Notes under the pieces: generated by a model | What the model was told of the DNA's origin: nothing | The model's input: the letters and a program-made list of their open reading frames with translations, nothing else | Databases searched by the model: none | In this document: piece after piece, positions 55,762 to 64,000 of the stretch | Position numbering within the stretch: position 1 is the first letter of the stretch | Layout: the number at the start of each line of letters is the position of its first letter | Position numbers and translations under genes: made by a program | Origin: Erysipelotrichaceae bacterium | GTDB taxonomy: Bacteria > Bacillota_I > Bacilli_A > Erysipelotrichales > Erysipelotrichaceae | Direction: 5' to 3' | Assembly: GCA_017473335.1 (NCBI GenBank) | Contig: JAFULN010000009.1 | Coordinates: 18,593-82,592 of the forward strand | DNA length: 64,000 bases

Positions 55762-57048
55762 ATGTATTGGATTGAATCATTTTCTTCATTCCTTTGGGGA
55801 TTGCCTATGACAGCACTGCTAATGAGTATGCACATTTTCACTACAATACGTTTAAATGGTGTACAGTTTCATATAATCAGGCAAATCAAAGCATTCTTTA
55901 TGAACAAAAAATATGACAATAAAGGAATATCTCAAAACTCTGCATTCTTGACAATTTTAGCTTCTACAATGGGGACAGGAAATATTTTAGGTGTATCTTC
56001 TGCGATTATTTCAGGAGGACCAGGATCTCTGTTTTGGATGATAATTGCAGGATTTTTAGGAATGGCCACCAAATACGCAGAAACATGGCTAGCGGTCAAA
56101 CATCAGAAGCTTCAAAAAGACGGTACTTACATCGGTGGTGCAATGATTGTATTAAAAAACTATCCTGTTCTATCTCATTTATTTGTATTTTTTACTTGCT
56201 GTGCTGGATTAGGAATTGGCTGTTCTATTCAGTCTAATGCAGCATCACAAATGATTCATGATACCTTTAAGATTCCAGTTATAATTATCGCTGTCACATT
56301 ATCTGTACTGACTGGATTAGTGATATTAAAAGGATTTCAAGGTATTGTCTCTTTCTGCAATGTTCTTATTCCTGTTGCAGGTCTTTTGTATCTAATCTCT
56401 TGTGGACTTATCTTATGGATGAATCAGGATTTATTGTTGTCATCAATTAAGCTTATTCTATTCTCTGCATTTTCTCCACAATCTTTTGCAGGAGGTCTAT
56501 TAGGAACCTCTGTACGCAGTGCAATACGCTATGGTATTTCACGTGGTCTGTTTACGAATGAAGCAGGTATGGGATCTACACCCATTCTTAGTGCATCTTC
56601 ATTTTGCTATAATGCCGAAAACCCCTCTTATATTGCGATGATGTCTGTATTTTTTGACACAATCATTGTTTCCAGTATTACTGGACTTGTCTTTGTCAGC
56701 TGCATGATACGTACTCCTGCACTTTTTCTAATCCATCAATCACAATCATTAGCTCTTGCTTGTTTTTCTTTGATACCCTTCACAGGTAAATATATACTCA
56801 CAATCTCTACAACTCTTTTTGCGTTTTCTACAATGATTGGCTGGTGCGCTATCGCAGAACGTCCTTTACAGTTTCTCTATGGTTATACATCTGTTATTAT
56901 ATATCGATTTCTTTGGATTCTCTTTGTCTTTTTAGGATGTATGACTGATTTGCGCTTCTTATGGTCATGTTCAGATTTATTCAATGCCTTCATGTGTCTT
57001 CCTAACATTTTTATGATTCTCCAGTACATCGATCAAATCCAGACATAA
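55762..57048 (+). CDS. Sodium:alanine/glycine symporter (AGCS family), second copy
   Basis: 428 aa, about 10 helices. Family blocks: ILASTMGTGNILGVSSAIIS, GPGSLFWMIIAGFLGMATKY, GIGCSIQSNAASQMIHD and RGLFTNEAGMGSTPILSASS. RBS AAGCAGGTGAG. A diverged paralogue of the gene at 34740. It is the only plus-strand gene in the 46.5-64 kb stretch and splits the mnmG-rsmG block. Confidence 0.93.
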   Translation: MYWIESFSSFLWGLPMTALLMSMHIFTTIRLNGVQFHIIRQIKAFFMNKKYDNKGISQNSAFLTILASTMGTGNILGVSSAIISGGPGSLFWMIIAGFLGMATKYAETWLAVKHQKLQKDGTYIGGAMIVLKNYPVLSHLFVFFTCCAGLGIGCSIQSNAASQMIHDTFKIPVIIIAVTLSVLTGLVILKGFQGIVSFCNVLIPVAGLLYLISCGLILWMNQDLLLSSIKLILFSAFSPQSFAGGLLGTSVRSAIRYGISRGLFTNEAGMGSTPILSASSFCYNAENPSYIAMMSVFFDTIIVSSITGLVFVSCMIRTPALFLIHQSQSLALACFSLIPFTGKYILTISTTLFAFSTMIGWCAIAERPLQFLYGYTSVIIYRFLWILFVFLGCMTDLRFLWSCSDLFNAFMCLPNIFMILQYIDQIQT

Positions 57049-57050
57049 TG

Positions 57051-57077
57051 AAAGGGACTAGCTTCAGTCCCTTTTTG
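57051..57077. terminator. Bidirectional terminator
   Basis: AAAGGGACT (57051-57059) pairs with AGTCCCTTT (57066-57074); it lies between the convergent AGCS and SIS genes. Confidence 0.85.
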
Positions 57078-57078
57078 A

Positions 57079-57810
57079 TTAATATCCCTGTTTCCAGTAA
57101 CGAGGTCTTGCCAGTCCATCATTGTAGTCAGGTCCGCCAGGATAATTTGTGCTCTTTAGAAGCAGTGGGTCCATGCCGCGTTTCTGCATTTCTTCAATCA
57201 CAACTGCAGTCACTGACCACAGGATAAATGAACTTGCCAAACCGCTGGCAGCCGCAAACTTCGCTTCTACACCTTCAACATCCAGCATCGCTTCTGCTGC
57301 AGGTGCACAGTTATCCAATGTCAAATCTACGATTTCATAAAGTTTCTTTCCAGATGAATGAACTGGACCTACACTTTGTGCATAGCTCATTGAACTCATT
57401 GCGATAACTTTGATTCCCATCTTCTTTGCTTCATAAGCCAAGTCAACTACATGCTTTGTTCTACCTGATACTGATCCAACAAACAAAACATCTCCTGGAC
57501 GAATTGTAGAGGCTTTCAGCACATAAGCACCTAAACCTTCCATATCTAAATCCATATCACTTCTATCTCTCTGACGTGCATCAGACTTTACTTCCAGCTT
57601 ATACTGGAATGGACGATAGAAGAAAGGTCCTCCACCTCTGTCAATCAAATCATTCTGAATCGAATGACAGATTTCACTCAAATAAATATTACCGCCATTT
57701 TGAAGAGTATCTGTAATCATCTTCCCTGCTGCAATAATGTTTTCTCTTTGTGTTGTTTTTACCTGTTCAAACAACTGGTCGACTCTTTTTTGATAATCAT
57801 CTAAAATCAT
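57079..57810 (-). CDS. SIS-domain protein (UPF0309-like phosphosugar isomerase/binding protein)
   Basis: 243 aa from ATG 57810, preceded by GAGGAGGGTAA; an in-frame TTG upstream has no RBS. The SIS fold is shown by AGKMITDTLQNGGNIYLSEI, DVLFVGSVSGRTKHVVDLAY, IKVIAMSSMSYAQS and the C-terminal PLLLKSTNYPGGPDYN. Likely binds or isomerises a phosphosugar. It is the intact counterpart of the pseudogene at 4967-5671. Confidence 0.88.
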   Translation of the reverse strand: MILDDYQKRVDQLFEQVKTTQRENIIAAGKMITDTLQNGGNIYLSEICHSIQNDLIDRGGGPFFYRPFQYKLEVKSDARQRDRSDMDLDMEGLGAYVLKASTIRPGDVLFVGSVSGRTKHVVDLAYEAKKMGIKVIAMSSMSYAQSVGPVHSSGKKLYEIVDLTLDNCAPAAEAMLDVEGVEAKFAAASGLASSFILWSVTAVVIEEMQKRGMDPLLLKSTNYPGGPDYNDGLARPRYWKQGY

Positions 57811-57900
57811 AGATTTACCCTCCTCTATGATTCTATTATCTTCCAAAATTTTGAATATTTCTACTCATTATTTATTTTTTTTATAGATTCTATATTAGTG

Positions 57901-59055
57901 CTATTCTACCAGTTCCGCAATCTCTTCCAGCTGCTGCATCACTGCTTCAACATCATCAGATTCTCCACGAAACATGGAATGATAGCTATATAGTGCATAT
58001 CCTGCATAGTTTGACATCTCTTTAGATTCTTGAATTTGTTTGATTAAAATATCGTGATCTTCAATCCATTCTTTTGAATCTGAATTGTTAGATTCTTGAT
58101 TAATTTTATATGCAGCTAAACCTACAACTAAATCAACATCAGTACCCTTCACTACATCTGACCATTGTTTTAATGTAGATGAAAATGGACGGCTCGTATT
58201 GGTGTATCCAAAGTAAATCTGAGGAGCAATGTAATCTACCCATTCTTCTTTAACCCATGTTTCTACATCCCCAAAAATAGAGTCTCTGCTGTACTGTAAA
58301 TTCCCTGCTGGAGAGATACCAAACACTAAATCGTCATCAATAAGATCAAGTTTTTTATCTATAGCTTTTACTAATTCATTAACATTGTTTCTGCGCCACT
58401 CTTCAATTGAATCTTTCTGCGAGCTTTTCTGATAATCCACAAGATCAAAACTGTCATCTACGTGGTCTGGATAAAAGTAATCATCCATGTGCAATCCATC
58501 AATTTCATAGTTCTCTGCAATCTCAGAAACTACATCTAAAATCAAATCATGAACTTCTTGATAAGCAGGATTTAAGTAATATCGATCTTTGTAATAAATC
58601 ACATTTCTACTATTCTGATTAACCCATTGTTTTACGATATAGTGATCTGGTACAGTGTTCATTTTTTCTTTATCCAATGAACGGAATGGATTTATCCATG
58701 CTTCAATTCTTAAGTTTTTTTGATGTGCTTTTTCAATAAAAATCTCTAATGGATCATAACTTAATTTAGCACCGATCTCTTTTTCGATATACTGCGTTGG
58801 ATAGATTTCAGAATCATAATAGGCATCTGTAAAGGCTGAGGCATGAAGATAGATTGTGTTGATTTTATAGTCCAAACAATGTTCGATGATTTCATCAACA
58901 CTCTGCTTAAATTCAGTTTCACTTTTTCCCCAAAGAATCTGAGTATAGTCTATATAGCTAACCCAGACAGCTCTGATTTCTTCTGTATTTTTTGATGCAG
59001 AACAGCCGTTAAGAATGAGAATCGTTATTAGAAGTTTTAAGAAAGTCTTTTTCAT
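57901..59055 (-). CDS. Glycosyl-hydrolase-like lipoprotein (GHL10 / DUF187)
   Basis: 384 aa. Lipoprotein signal with lipobox ILNGC near residue 18. GHL10-type barrel: EIRAVWVSYIDYTQILWGKS, INTIYLHASAFTDAYYDS, IEAWINPFRSL, EIAENYEIDGLHMDDYFYPD (probable catalytic Asp pair) and WVDYIAPQIYFGY. Members act on cell-wall or surface glycans. RBS CAGGAGGGTT. Lies within the mnmG-rsmG insertion. Confidence 0.87.
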   Translation of the reverse strand: MKKTFLKLLITILILNGCSASKNTEEIRAVWVSYIDYTQILWGKSETEFKQSVDEIIEHCLDYKINTIYLHASAFTDAYYDSEIYPTQYIEKEIGAKLSYDPLEIFIEKAHQKNLRIEAWINPFRSLDKEKMNTVPDHYIVKQWVNQNSRNVIYYKDRYYLNPAYQEVHDLILDVVSEIAENYEIDGLHMDDYFYPDHVDDSFDLVDYQKSSQKDSIEEWRRNNVNELVKAIDKKLDLIDDDLVFGISPAGNLQYSRDSIFGDVETWVKEEWVDYIAPQIYFGYTNTSRPFSSTLKQWSDVVKGTDVDLVVGLAAYKINQESNNSDSKEWIEDHDILIKQIQESKEMSNYAGYALYSYHSMFRGESDDVEAVMQQLEEIAELVE

Positions 59056-59097
59056 AAACCCTCCTGTTTGTTTAATGCTGATGTAGAAAAGGAAGCG

Positions 59098-59715
59098 TTA
59101 TGCTTCCTGTCCTGTAATAAATTCATGATATGGCAGAGTTTCGCACCAATCACAGAATGCCTGCCATTCAGGAAGACGATGCGTTCTTCTCTGTTTGTAG
59201 ATGGTCTTTAACTGACGATAATTTGTTGTCATACGTGCAGTTAATCTGAATCCAGCAGGATTCGAATAAAGAATTTCCAGATACATTTTCTTCAATTTCT
59301 GAGTAACTTCTGGATTTGGATTTTCTTTATTCTTTGCTTCCAGTTCATTATATGCATTCACTTTTTCTTTCATGATTTCAACCATGCGAGGATCTACATA
59401 TTCAATATAAGCTTTATCTAAATCGAACTTTGTAATACGGTGCATTGTTGACTGTGAACTGATGAAATCTAAGAAATGATAACGTTCTGCTTCAACCCAC
59501 GCTTTGTTGGTGAAGGTTAAATCAAACTGAATCAAGATACCATTCAAAAAGTTATCATGCCCTTCTCCAAGACCACAGGTTGCCAGTTTAACCGTTGTCT
59601 TTGTGATGTCACTATTGACCTTAGACAGGTCAACAGCCATTGGATATTTACTTCCACGAATTGCGCTTTCAATTCCGTAGATTTCGACGTTGCTGATCAC
59701 TTCATTCATTTTCAT
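59098..59715 (-). CDS. ThyX-like protein (flavin-dependent thymidylate synthase fold)
   Basis: 205 aa. The segments ERYHFLDFISSQSTMHRITK and ARMTTNYRQLKTIYKQRRTH resemble the flavin/dUMP regions of ThyX, but the canonical RHR-x7-S signature is altered, so activity is uncertain; it may be a ThyX homologue with another role. Its ATG overlaps the mnmG stop codon (ATGA), with RBS GGAAAGGAAG, indicating translation from the same mRNA. MnmG and ThyX both use FAD, and the MnmE partner uses methylene-THF. Confidence 0.6.
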   Translation of the reverse strand: MKMNEVISNVEIYGIESAIRGSKYPMAVDLSKVNSDITKTTVKLATCGLGEGHDNFLNGILIQFDLTFTNKAWVEAERYHFLDFISSQSTMHRITKFDLDKAYIEYVDPRMVEIMKEKVNAYNELEAKNKENPNPEVTQKLKKMYLEILYSNPAGFRLTARMTTNYRQLKTIYKQRRTHRLPEWQAFCDWCETLPYHEFITGQEA

Positions 59716-61595
59716 GTGTTTCTTCCTTTCCTGCGCTTTTCCAGATGCATTGCTAGTACTGCAATATCTGCAGGGTTTACACCGGATATACGCGATGCCT
59801 GACCCATTGTAGCCGGCATTATTTTTTTCAATTTCTGTCTTCCTTCCAGTGACAGATGTTCAACTTCATCATAGTTCATATTTTCTGGAAGCTTTGTGAA
59901 ATCCATCTTTAAAAGACGTTCTGCTTCTTTCTTGGCCTTTTCTATGTAGCCTTCATATTTAATCTCTATCTCTGCCTGACGAGCTGTCTTAGCGTCCATT
60001 TCAAGTTTTAAGACATGTGCTAGTTCAATCAGTGATACATGTGGTCTGCGCACAAGTTCATATAAACTAATGCCTTCATTTAAATCTTCAAATCCCCATG
60101 TATGCAGCAATTCATTCACTGATTCATTCCCAATAGAAATATGTACATTCTTAATTTCTTCTTTCAAGTCATTCAGTTGTTTCATTTTTTTTCGATAATG
60201 TTCAATTCTTTCTTCAGAAACAGACCCATACTCCCAGCCTTTTTCAGTAAGACGCTGATCTGCATTATCGTGTCTTAATAGAAGTCTAAACTCTGCACGA
60301 CTTGTTAACAGGCGATAAGGTTCCTGTGTTCCCTTGGTTACTAAATCATCAATCATGACCCCTATATACGCTTCATCACGTTTTAATACTAATGGTTCCT
60401 GATTTCTTAATTTACGTACTGCATTTATTCCTGCCATTAAACCCTGACCTGCAGCTTCTTCATATCCAGATGTACCATTGATTTGACCAGCACAAAACAA
60501 ATTCTCAATCATCTTTAATTCCAGTGATGGCTTTAACTGCAATGGATTAACCGCATCATATTCTATTGCATATGCATATTTCTTAATCACTGCATTTTCT
60601 AACCCTGGCAATGAATGAATCATCTTTTCCTGTACTTCATAAGGCATTGATGTTGAAAAACCCTGGATATACGTTGTATCTAGTTCTCTGCTTTCTGGTT
60701 CCAGAAAAATCTGATGACGATCTTTATCCGCAAAACGAACCAGCTTATCCTCAATACTTGGACAGTATCGTGGTCCTACACCTTTTACTACTCCAGAATA
60801 CATACTAGAACGATGCAGATTCTCTTTAATGATAGTGTGTGTCTGTGGTGCTGTATATGTCAGATAACATACTTCCTGCTGTTCAAATGGCAGAATCTGT
60901 TGAGTCATTGTACTGAAGCTGTAAAATTCTGGTGTACCAGGCTGAACTGTTGTCTTAGAAAAATCAATCGATGATGTCAGTACACGTGCAGGTGTACCTG
61001 TTTTTAAACGAAATGTTTCGATGCCATGATCTCTTAAACACTGTGACAATGTATTACACGTTGGTTCATTATCAGGACCACTTTCTGTAACATGATCTGA
61101 AACCATCACCAATGAAGACATATATGTACCTGTTGTCAGAATAACACAGGATGCTTCAATAAGTCCTCTTTCTTTCAGTACTGCACCTTTTACCTGATGA
61201 TTTTCAATCACCAAAGAAGTTACCATATCTTCTATTACTGTCAGATTTTTTTGACTTAAAAGTTCATTCTGCATAGCCTTTGCATATGCAATCTTATCTG
61301 ATTGTACTCGAAGTGACTGAACTCCAGGACCTTTGGTTGTGTTCAGCATTTTAAACTGCAGTGCAGTTTGATCCGCTGTCAATCCCATCTGTCCTCCCAG
61401 TGCATCTATTTCTCTTACAACGATACCCTTTGCAGGTCCACCTACTGATGGATTACAAGGCATCTTTGCGATCTGGTCCATACGTAAAGATAAGAGTGCA
61501 GTTGAACATCCCATGCGTGCTGAAATCAATGCTGCTTCACATCCTGCATGTCCGCCTCCAACTACCAGTACATCTACTTTCTGTAGTGTATTCAT
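59712..61595 (-). CDS. mnmG: tRNA uridine-5-carboxymethylaminomethyl modification enzyme MnmG (GidA)
   Basis: 627 aa, normal length. FAD motif VLVVGGGHAGCEAALISARM; MPCNPSVGGPAKGIVVREID; LKTGTPARV; the second-domain CAGQINGTSGYEEAAGQGLM; and the C-terminal MnmE-binding helices with NPADIAVLAMHL. Works with MnmE on U34 of tRNAs. RBS GAGAGGAGGAG. Followed by the overlapping thyX-like gene instead of rsmG. Confidence 0.98.
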   Translation of the reverse strand: MNTLQKVDVLVVGGGHAGCEAALISARMGCSTALLSLRMDQIAKMPCNPSVGGPAKGIVVREIDALGGQMGLTADQTALQFKMLNTTKGPGVQSLRVQSDKIAYAKAMQNELLSQKNLTVIEDMVTSLVIENHQVKGAVLKERGLIEASCVILTTGTYMSSLVMVSDHVTESGPDNEPTCNTLSQCLRDHGIETFRLKTGTPARVLTSSIDFSKTTVQPGTPEFYSFSTMTQQILPFEQQEVCYLTYTAPQTHTIIKENLHRSSMYSGVVKGVGPRYCPSIEDKLVRFADKDRHQIFLEPESRELDTTYIQGFSTSMPYEVQEKMIHSLPGLENAVIKKYAYAIEYDAVNPLQLKPSLELKMIENLFCAGQINGTSGYEEAAGQGLMAGINAVRKLRNQEPLVLKRDEAYIGVMIDDLVTKGTQEPYRLLTSRAEFRLLLRHDNADQRLTEKGWEYGSVSEERIEHYRKKMKQLNDLKEEIKNVHISIGNESVNELLHTWGFEDLNEGISLYELVRRPHVSLIELAHVLKLEMDAKTARQAEIEIKYEGYIEKAKKEAERLLKMDFTKLPENMNYDEVEHLSLEGRQKLKKIMPATMGQASRISGVNPADIAVLAMHLEKRRKGRNT

Positions 61596-61686
61596 GACAC
61601 TCCTCCTCTCTATGAATTATTTTTATTCTATCATTATTTAAGTCAAGTGGAAACAATTCATTTTAGATTCTGTTGACAAAAAGAAA

Positions 61687-61710
61687 AGAGAATATCTCAT
61701 GATATCCTCT
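61687..61710 (-). terminator. Terminator of ptsH
   Basis: AGAGxATATC / GATATxCTCT stem with a 4-base loop; the minus strand continues TTTTCTTTTTG. Confidence 0.6.
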
Positions 61711-61732
61711 AATTCTTGATTTTAAATTTAGA

Positions 61733-62005
61733 TTAAGCGATAACTTTCTGTTCACGCAGTTTTGCTTCAACTGTTGCCAGAGCTACATCTTCGTCTTCAC
61801 CATCAAATGTGATAACGATTTCAGTCTGTGTAGGGATACCAAGACCCATAACACCCATGATAGACTTCATGTTTACAGTCTTGCCGCCTTCTGCCTTACC
61901 AACAGTAATACTGCATTTGAATTTAGCTGCAGTGCTAACCGCAACTGTAGCTGGACGAGCGTGAAGACCTACTGGGTCAATTACTACAGCGTTTAAAGTT
62001 TTCAT
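61733..62005 (-). CDS. ptsH: Phosphocarrier protein HPr
   Basis: 90 aa. The PTS phosphocarrier, with His15 in VGLHARPATVAVSTAA and regulatory Ser46 in VNMKSIMGVMGLG, so it could serve both sugar uptake and Ser-P/CcpA signalling. It stands alone without ptsI, with its own promoter and terminator. RBS TTAGGAGGATT. Confidence 0.97.
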   Translation of the reverse strand: MKTLNAVVIDPVGLHARPATVAVSTAAKFKCSITVGKAEGGKTVNMKSIMGVMGLGIPTQTEIVITFDGEDEDVALATVEAKLREQKVIA

Positions 62006-62044
62006 GATTATAATCCTCCTAAATGATTTTCATCAACTGTTATT

Positions 62045-62073
62045 ATTTTATAGGATATCCTAAAAATTCTCAA
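62045..62073 (-). promoter_or_regulatory. ptsH promoter with palindrome in the spacer
   Basis: On the minus strand: TTGAGA (62073-62068), 17-bp spacer, TAAAAT (62050-62045). A perfect palindrome TAGGATATCCTA (62051-62062) fills the spacer next to the -10, a place suited to a repressor. Confidence 0.6.
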
Positions 62074-62980
62074 TCCTATTTGATGATTTATTTACAATTT
62101 CATCAATAAAAGACACATCCTGATCAGAAACAAAGGTAAAATGTACCTTTACATCGTAGGAACAGTTTTTCTCAATCAACTGTTTCAACATCATACAATG
62201 ACCAATACAGTACTGCATTGTATCATCAAATTCTTTTCCATAGACCACCGGTACAATAATTTCTACTTCATTGTCCTTTACAATAAATGCATCTACTTTC
62301 TGTGAAGACAGACTCTCTGCAGGATGTTGTTCAAGATAACTTTTCATCATCTTGCGAATCTTCTTTTGTTCCCACTCTTTGTAGATATGATCTTTCGATT
62401 GTTTTAAAGCCTGTGTTACTGCAAAATGCAGATGATCCTCTTTCATATCAATGTTCTCTTCTTCTGAAGCATTGATCATTGACCACATATCAACACCACT
62501 TTGTTGTGCAATATCTAAAATACGACTTGTCACTGCAGTATCTTCTTTATCCAGATAGATATAGCTTTCCAGATTGGAGTTGACCTGAATGCCAACCTCA
62601 CTCAGATACACAGGACTTTGAAAGAACACTACATCTTCCAAATAGATACAATTCAGCTTATCTGGAATAATCTTAGCTTTAGAAGCCTTTAAAACAGCTT
62701 CCTTGAGTGCTTCTTTGTTGTCATAGCCATTTTTCTGTTCATAAGTTTCCCACATCTTATTAAAGTTCATTATCTGACTTTTTACACATCTGCCATATCC
62801 AGTCAATGCCTTTTCTTTAGCACGTTTTGATGTTTTCACTAAAAAGAACAGATAATCGCCTTCATTGAAATCTGCGAATTTCTTAGTATAGCTTGGTCTC
62901 CAGAAATTCATCGTTCGATTCCCATTAATACGATGATATTCAATCATCTGACTATTTGTTACATACGCAATGGATGCCAT
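62060..62980 (-). CDS. Protein with N-terminal PUA/EVE-like domain, function unknown
   Basis: 306 aa. Residues about 20-165 resemble the PUA/EVE-like N-terminal domain found ahead of HNH or other nucleases: NFWRPSYTKKFADFNEGDYL, then FFLVKTSKRAKEKALTGYGR, MWETYEQKNG and NCIYLEDVVFF. The C-terminal half (HIYKEWEQKKIRKMMKSYLE, then KVDAFIVKDNEVEIIVPVVY) has a beta-hairpin layout reminiscent of PD-(D/E)xK folds, but the catalytic Lys is not evident. It overlaps the ptsH promoter. A nucleic-acid role is plausible but unproven. Confidence 0.55.
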   Translation of the reverse strand: MASIAYVTNSQMIEYHRINGNRTMNFWRPSYTKKFADFNEGDYLFFLVKTSKRAKEKALTGYGRCVKSQIMNFNKMWETYEQKNGYDNKEALKEAVLKASKAKIIPDKLNCIYLEDVVFFQSPVYLSEVGIQVNSNLESYIYLDKEDTAVTSRILDIAQQSGVDMWSMINASEEENIDMKEDHLHFAVTQALKQSKDHIYKEWEQKKIRKMMKSYLEQHPAESLSSQKVDAFIVKDNEVEIIVPVVYGKEFDDTMQYCIGHCMMLKQLIEKNCSYDVKVHFTFVSDQDVSFIDEIVNKSSNRIENF

Positions 62981-63051
62981 AGCTTCACCTCAATTCATAG
63001 GTCTATTTTATCATAAAATTGCACATATCTGAGAACCTTTTTCACTTAGAT

Positions 63052-63852
63052 TTAAGAATGAATCAAGAAATCAAGTACTCTTTGATTAAAGTCGTTTGCT
63101 TCTTCATAGGCAGCATGACCTAAGTCTTCATATAAATAGTATTCACATCCAAGCTGTTTGGCTATTTCTATAGAAGCCTCACCCGTTACAACTTTATCCT
63201 TAGCAGCTCCAATCACAAGTACTGGACATTGAATCTTGTTTAAATGTTCATAAGTATTGCATGTTAAGCATGCCTCCGCAAGAATCATGAAGCGTTCTAC
63301 ATCTTTAGGTGTTTGAAAAATTGTCAACAAAGGCAAAAACAAACGATATTTTCTTATATAGGCATCTGTGTACATTTTTTCAGTCATATCATTCACAAGA
63401 TTTTTAAAGTTCTTTTCTTTCGTCATCTTTATCCAGTTAGTGACTGTTTGTACCATCACTTCATTGTTTCTGGATGCAGTAAGAGCCAGTACTAATTTTC
63501 TCACTAGATCAGCTCGATGCAATGCCAGATACTGTGCAATCATTCCCCCCTGTGATACACCTAGTACATCTGCATTCTTAATCTTTAGCGTATCCATAAC
63601 TAAAGCAATATCTGATGCCATTTCTTCAATAGTGAATCCCTTAGACACATTCTTTCTGCGGTCAAACAAATAGATTGTATACTCTTTCGCAAAAATACGA
63701 TACATCAATGCTAAAGACAAACCTGCACCTTTGATACCGTTTGTGTTAAGTCCCTGTATCATTACCAAAGACTTTTGACCTCTTCCAAAACAGATACAGT
63801 CAAATTCTAGATTTTGAACTTGTACTTCAAATTCTTTAACATTGTACAACAT
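63052..63852 (-). CDS. Alpha/beta hydrolase
   Basis: 266 aa from ATG 63852 with RBS CGAGG; an in-frame TTG upstream was rejected. Alpha/beta-hydrolase fold: SLVMIQGLNTNGIKGAG (oxyanion region), YTIYLFDRRKNVSKGFTIEE, the nucleophile elbow VLGVSQGGMIAQYLALH, an acid Asp in VLVIGAAKDKVVTGEA and the catalytic His in YEDLGHAAYEE. Substrate unknown. Preceded by stacked inverted repeats. Confidence 0.88.
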   Translation of the reverse strand: MLYNVKEFEVQVQNLEFDCICFGRGQKSLVMIQGLNTNGIKGAGLSLALMYRIFAKEYTIYLFDRRKNVSKGFTIEEMASDIALVMDTLKIKNADVLGVSQGGMIAQYLALHRADLVRKLVLALTASRNNEVMVQTVTNWIKMTKEKNFKNLVNDMTEKMYTDAYIRKYRLFLPLLTIFQTPKDVERFMILAEACLTCNTYEHLNKIQCPVLVIGAAKDKVVTGEASIEIAKQLGCEYYLYEDLGHAAYEEANDFNQRVLDFLIHS

Positions 63853-63868
63853 TCTTAAACCTCGTATT

Positions 63869-63953
63869 ATCAATATAGGACGACCTATATTGATTTTTCT
63901 TTCTAGGCCGTCCTTATATCAAGTGTATCTTACGGCCATTTGATATACTTGAT
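63869..63953. repeat. Stacked inverted repeats upstream of the alpha/beta hydrolase gene
   Basis: ATCAATATAGG (63869-63879) and CCTATATTGAT (63884-63894) are perfect arms with a 4-bp spacer. ATCAAGTGTATC (63918-63929) and GATATACTTGAT (63942-63953) are arms with one mismatch. GGCCG (63906) and CGGCC (63933) also pair. They could be operators or RNA hairpins. The last 47 bases of the window show no gene. Confidence 0.5.
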
Positions 63954-64000
63954 TTGCACTGTGGATTTGTTTCTATAAACCTACAGCTTTGACTGTTCAA

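Noticed and set aside
52482..61595. parS sites near spo0J/soj
   Set aside because: I saw no copy of the consensus GTTTCACGTGAAAC or a close variant by eye; a systematic search might still find one.

Overview
The window is AT-rich chromosomal DNA of a low-GC Bacillota bacterium. The soj/spo0J/noc/rsmG/mnmG origin block, an AddAB-type recombinase, HPr, many Cof-type HAD phosphatases, AGCS symporters and a giant leucine-rich-repeat surface protein point to a host-associated member of the Erysipelotrichia or a near relative. This placement is inferred from gene content only; no rRNA is present.

Layout. 1-4.8 kb: 5' part of a BspA-like surface protein, translated from a start inside the end of a TetR-type regulator gene, with a palindromic operator on the regulator promoter. 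4.9-10.3 kb: a gene graveyard holding a broken SIS-domain gene (an intact paralogue lies at 57 kb), an unassigned gene fragment, an IS4-type transposase remnant, another gene fragment and an IS1182-type remnant. An intact CTP synthase gene, preceded by a 34-codon small ORF, sits in the middle. 10.3-22.9 kb: housekeeping and salvage genes (Nudix, DUF1810, Cof phosphatases, rhamnose mutarotase, PHP phosphatase, pyridoxal kinase), then a minus-strand operon HAD-YhhN(frameshifted)-proC-proC-P-loop kinase-nagA, then an M24 peptidase. 23-31.7 kb: tRNA-Ser(GGA), a conserved unknown, a PadR/HAAS pair, a GNAT enzyme and addB-addA. 31.8-36.1 kb: an M20 hydrolase, DUF1836, DegV and an AGCS symporter. 36.4-43.9 kb: prs, glmU, ispE, ksgA, rnmV, a 3D-domain protein, tatD and mnmE, in the same relative order as the Bacillus subtilis tatD-yabE-rnmV-ksgA-ispE-glmU-prs segment. 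44-46.5 kb: an AI-2E family permease, a small membrane protein and an XRE regulator.

46.8-52.2 kb holds the most interesting locus: a four-gene operon encoding an 860-residue fusion (CoA-disulfide reductase, rhodanese, siroheme sulfite-reductase and 2x[4Fe-4S] ferredoxin domains) followed by a FecBCD-type ABC importer. A strong promoter with a perfect inverted repeat just upstream of its -35 box precedes it. 52.4-61.6 kb is the origin-type block spo0J-soj-noc-rsmG ... mnmG, but with an AGCS symporter, a SIS protein, a GHL10-type lipoprotein and a ThyX-like protein between rsmG and mnmG. 61.7-64 kb: HPr, a PUA/EVE-like domain protein and an alpha/beta hydrolase with stacked inverted repeats upstream.

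Four AT-rich intergenic regions carry Fur/PerR-like palindromes; two of these share an identical 19-mer. Product names rest on motif reading and gene order, not on database searches.
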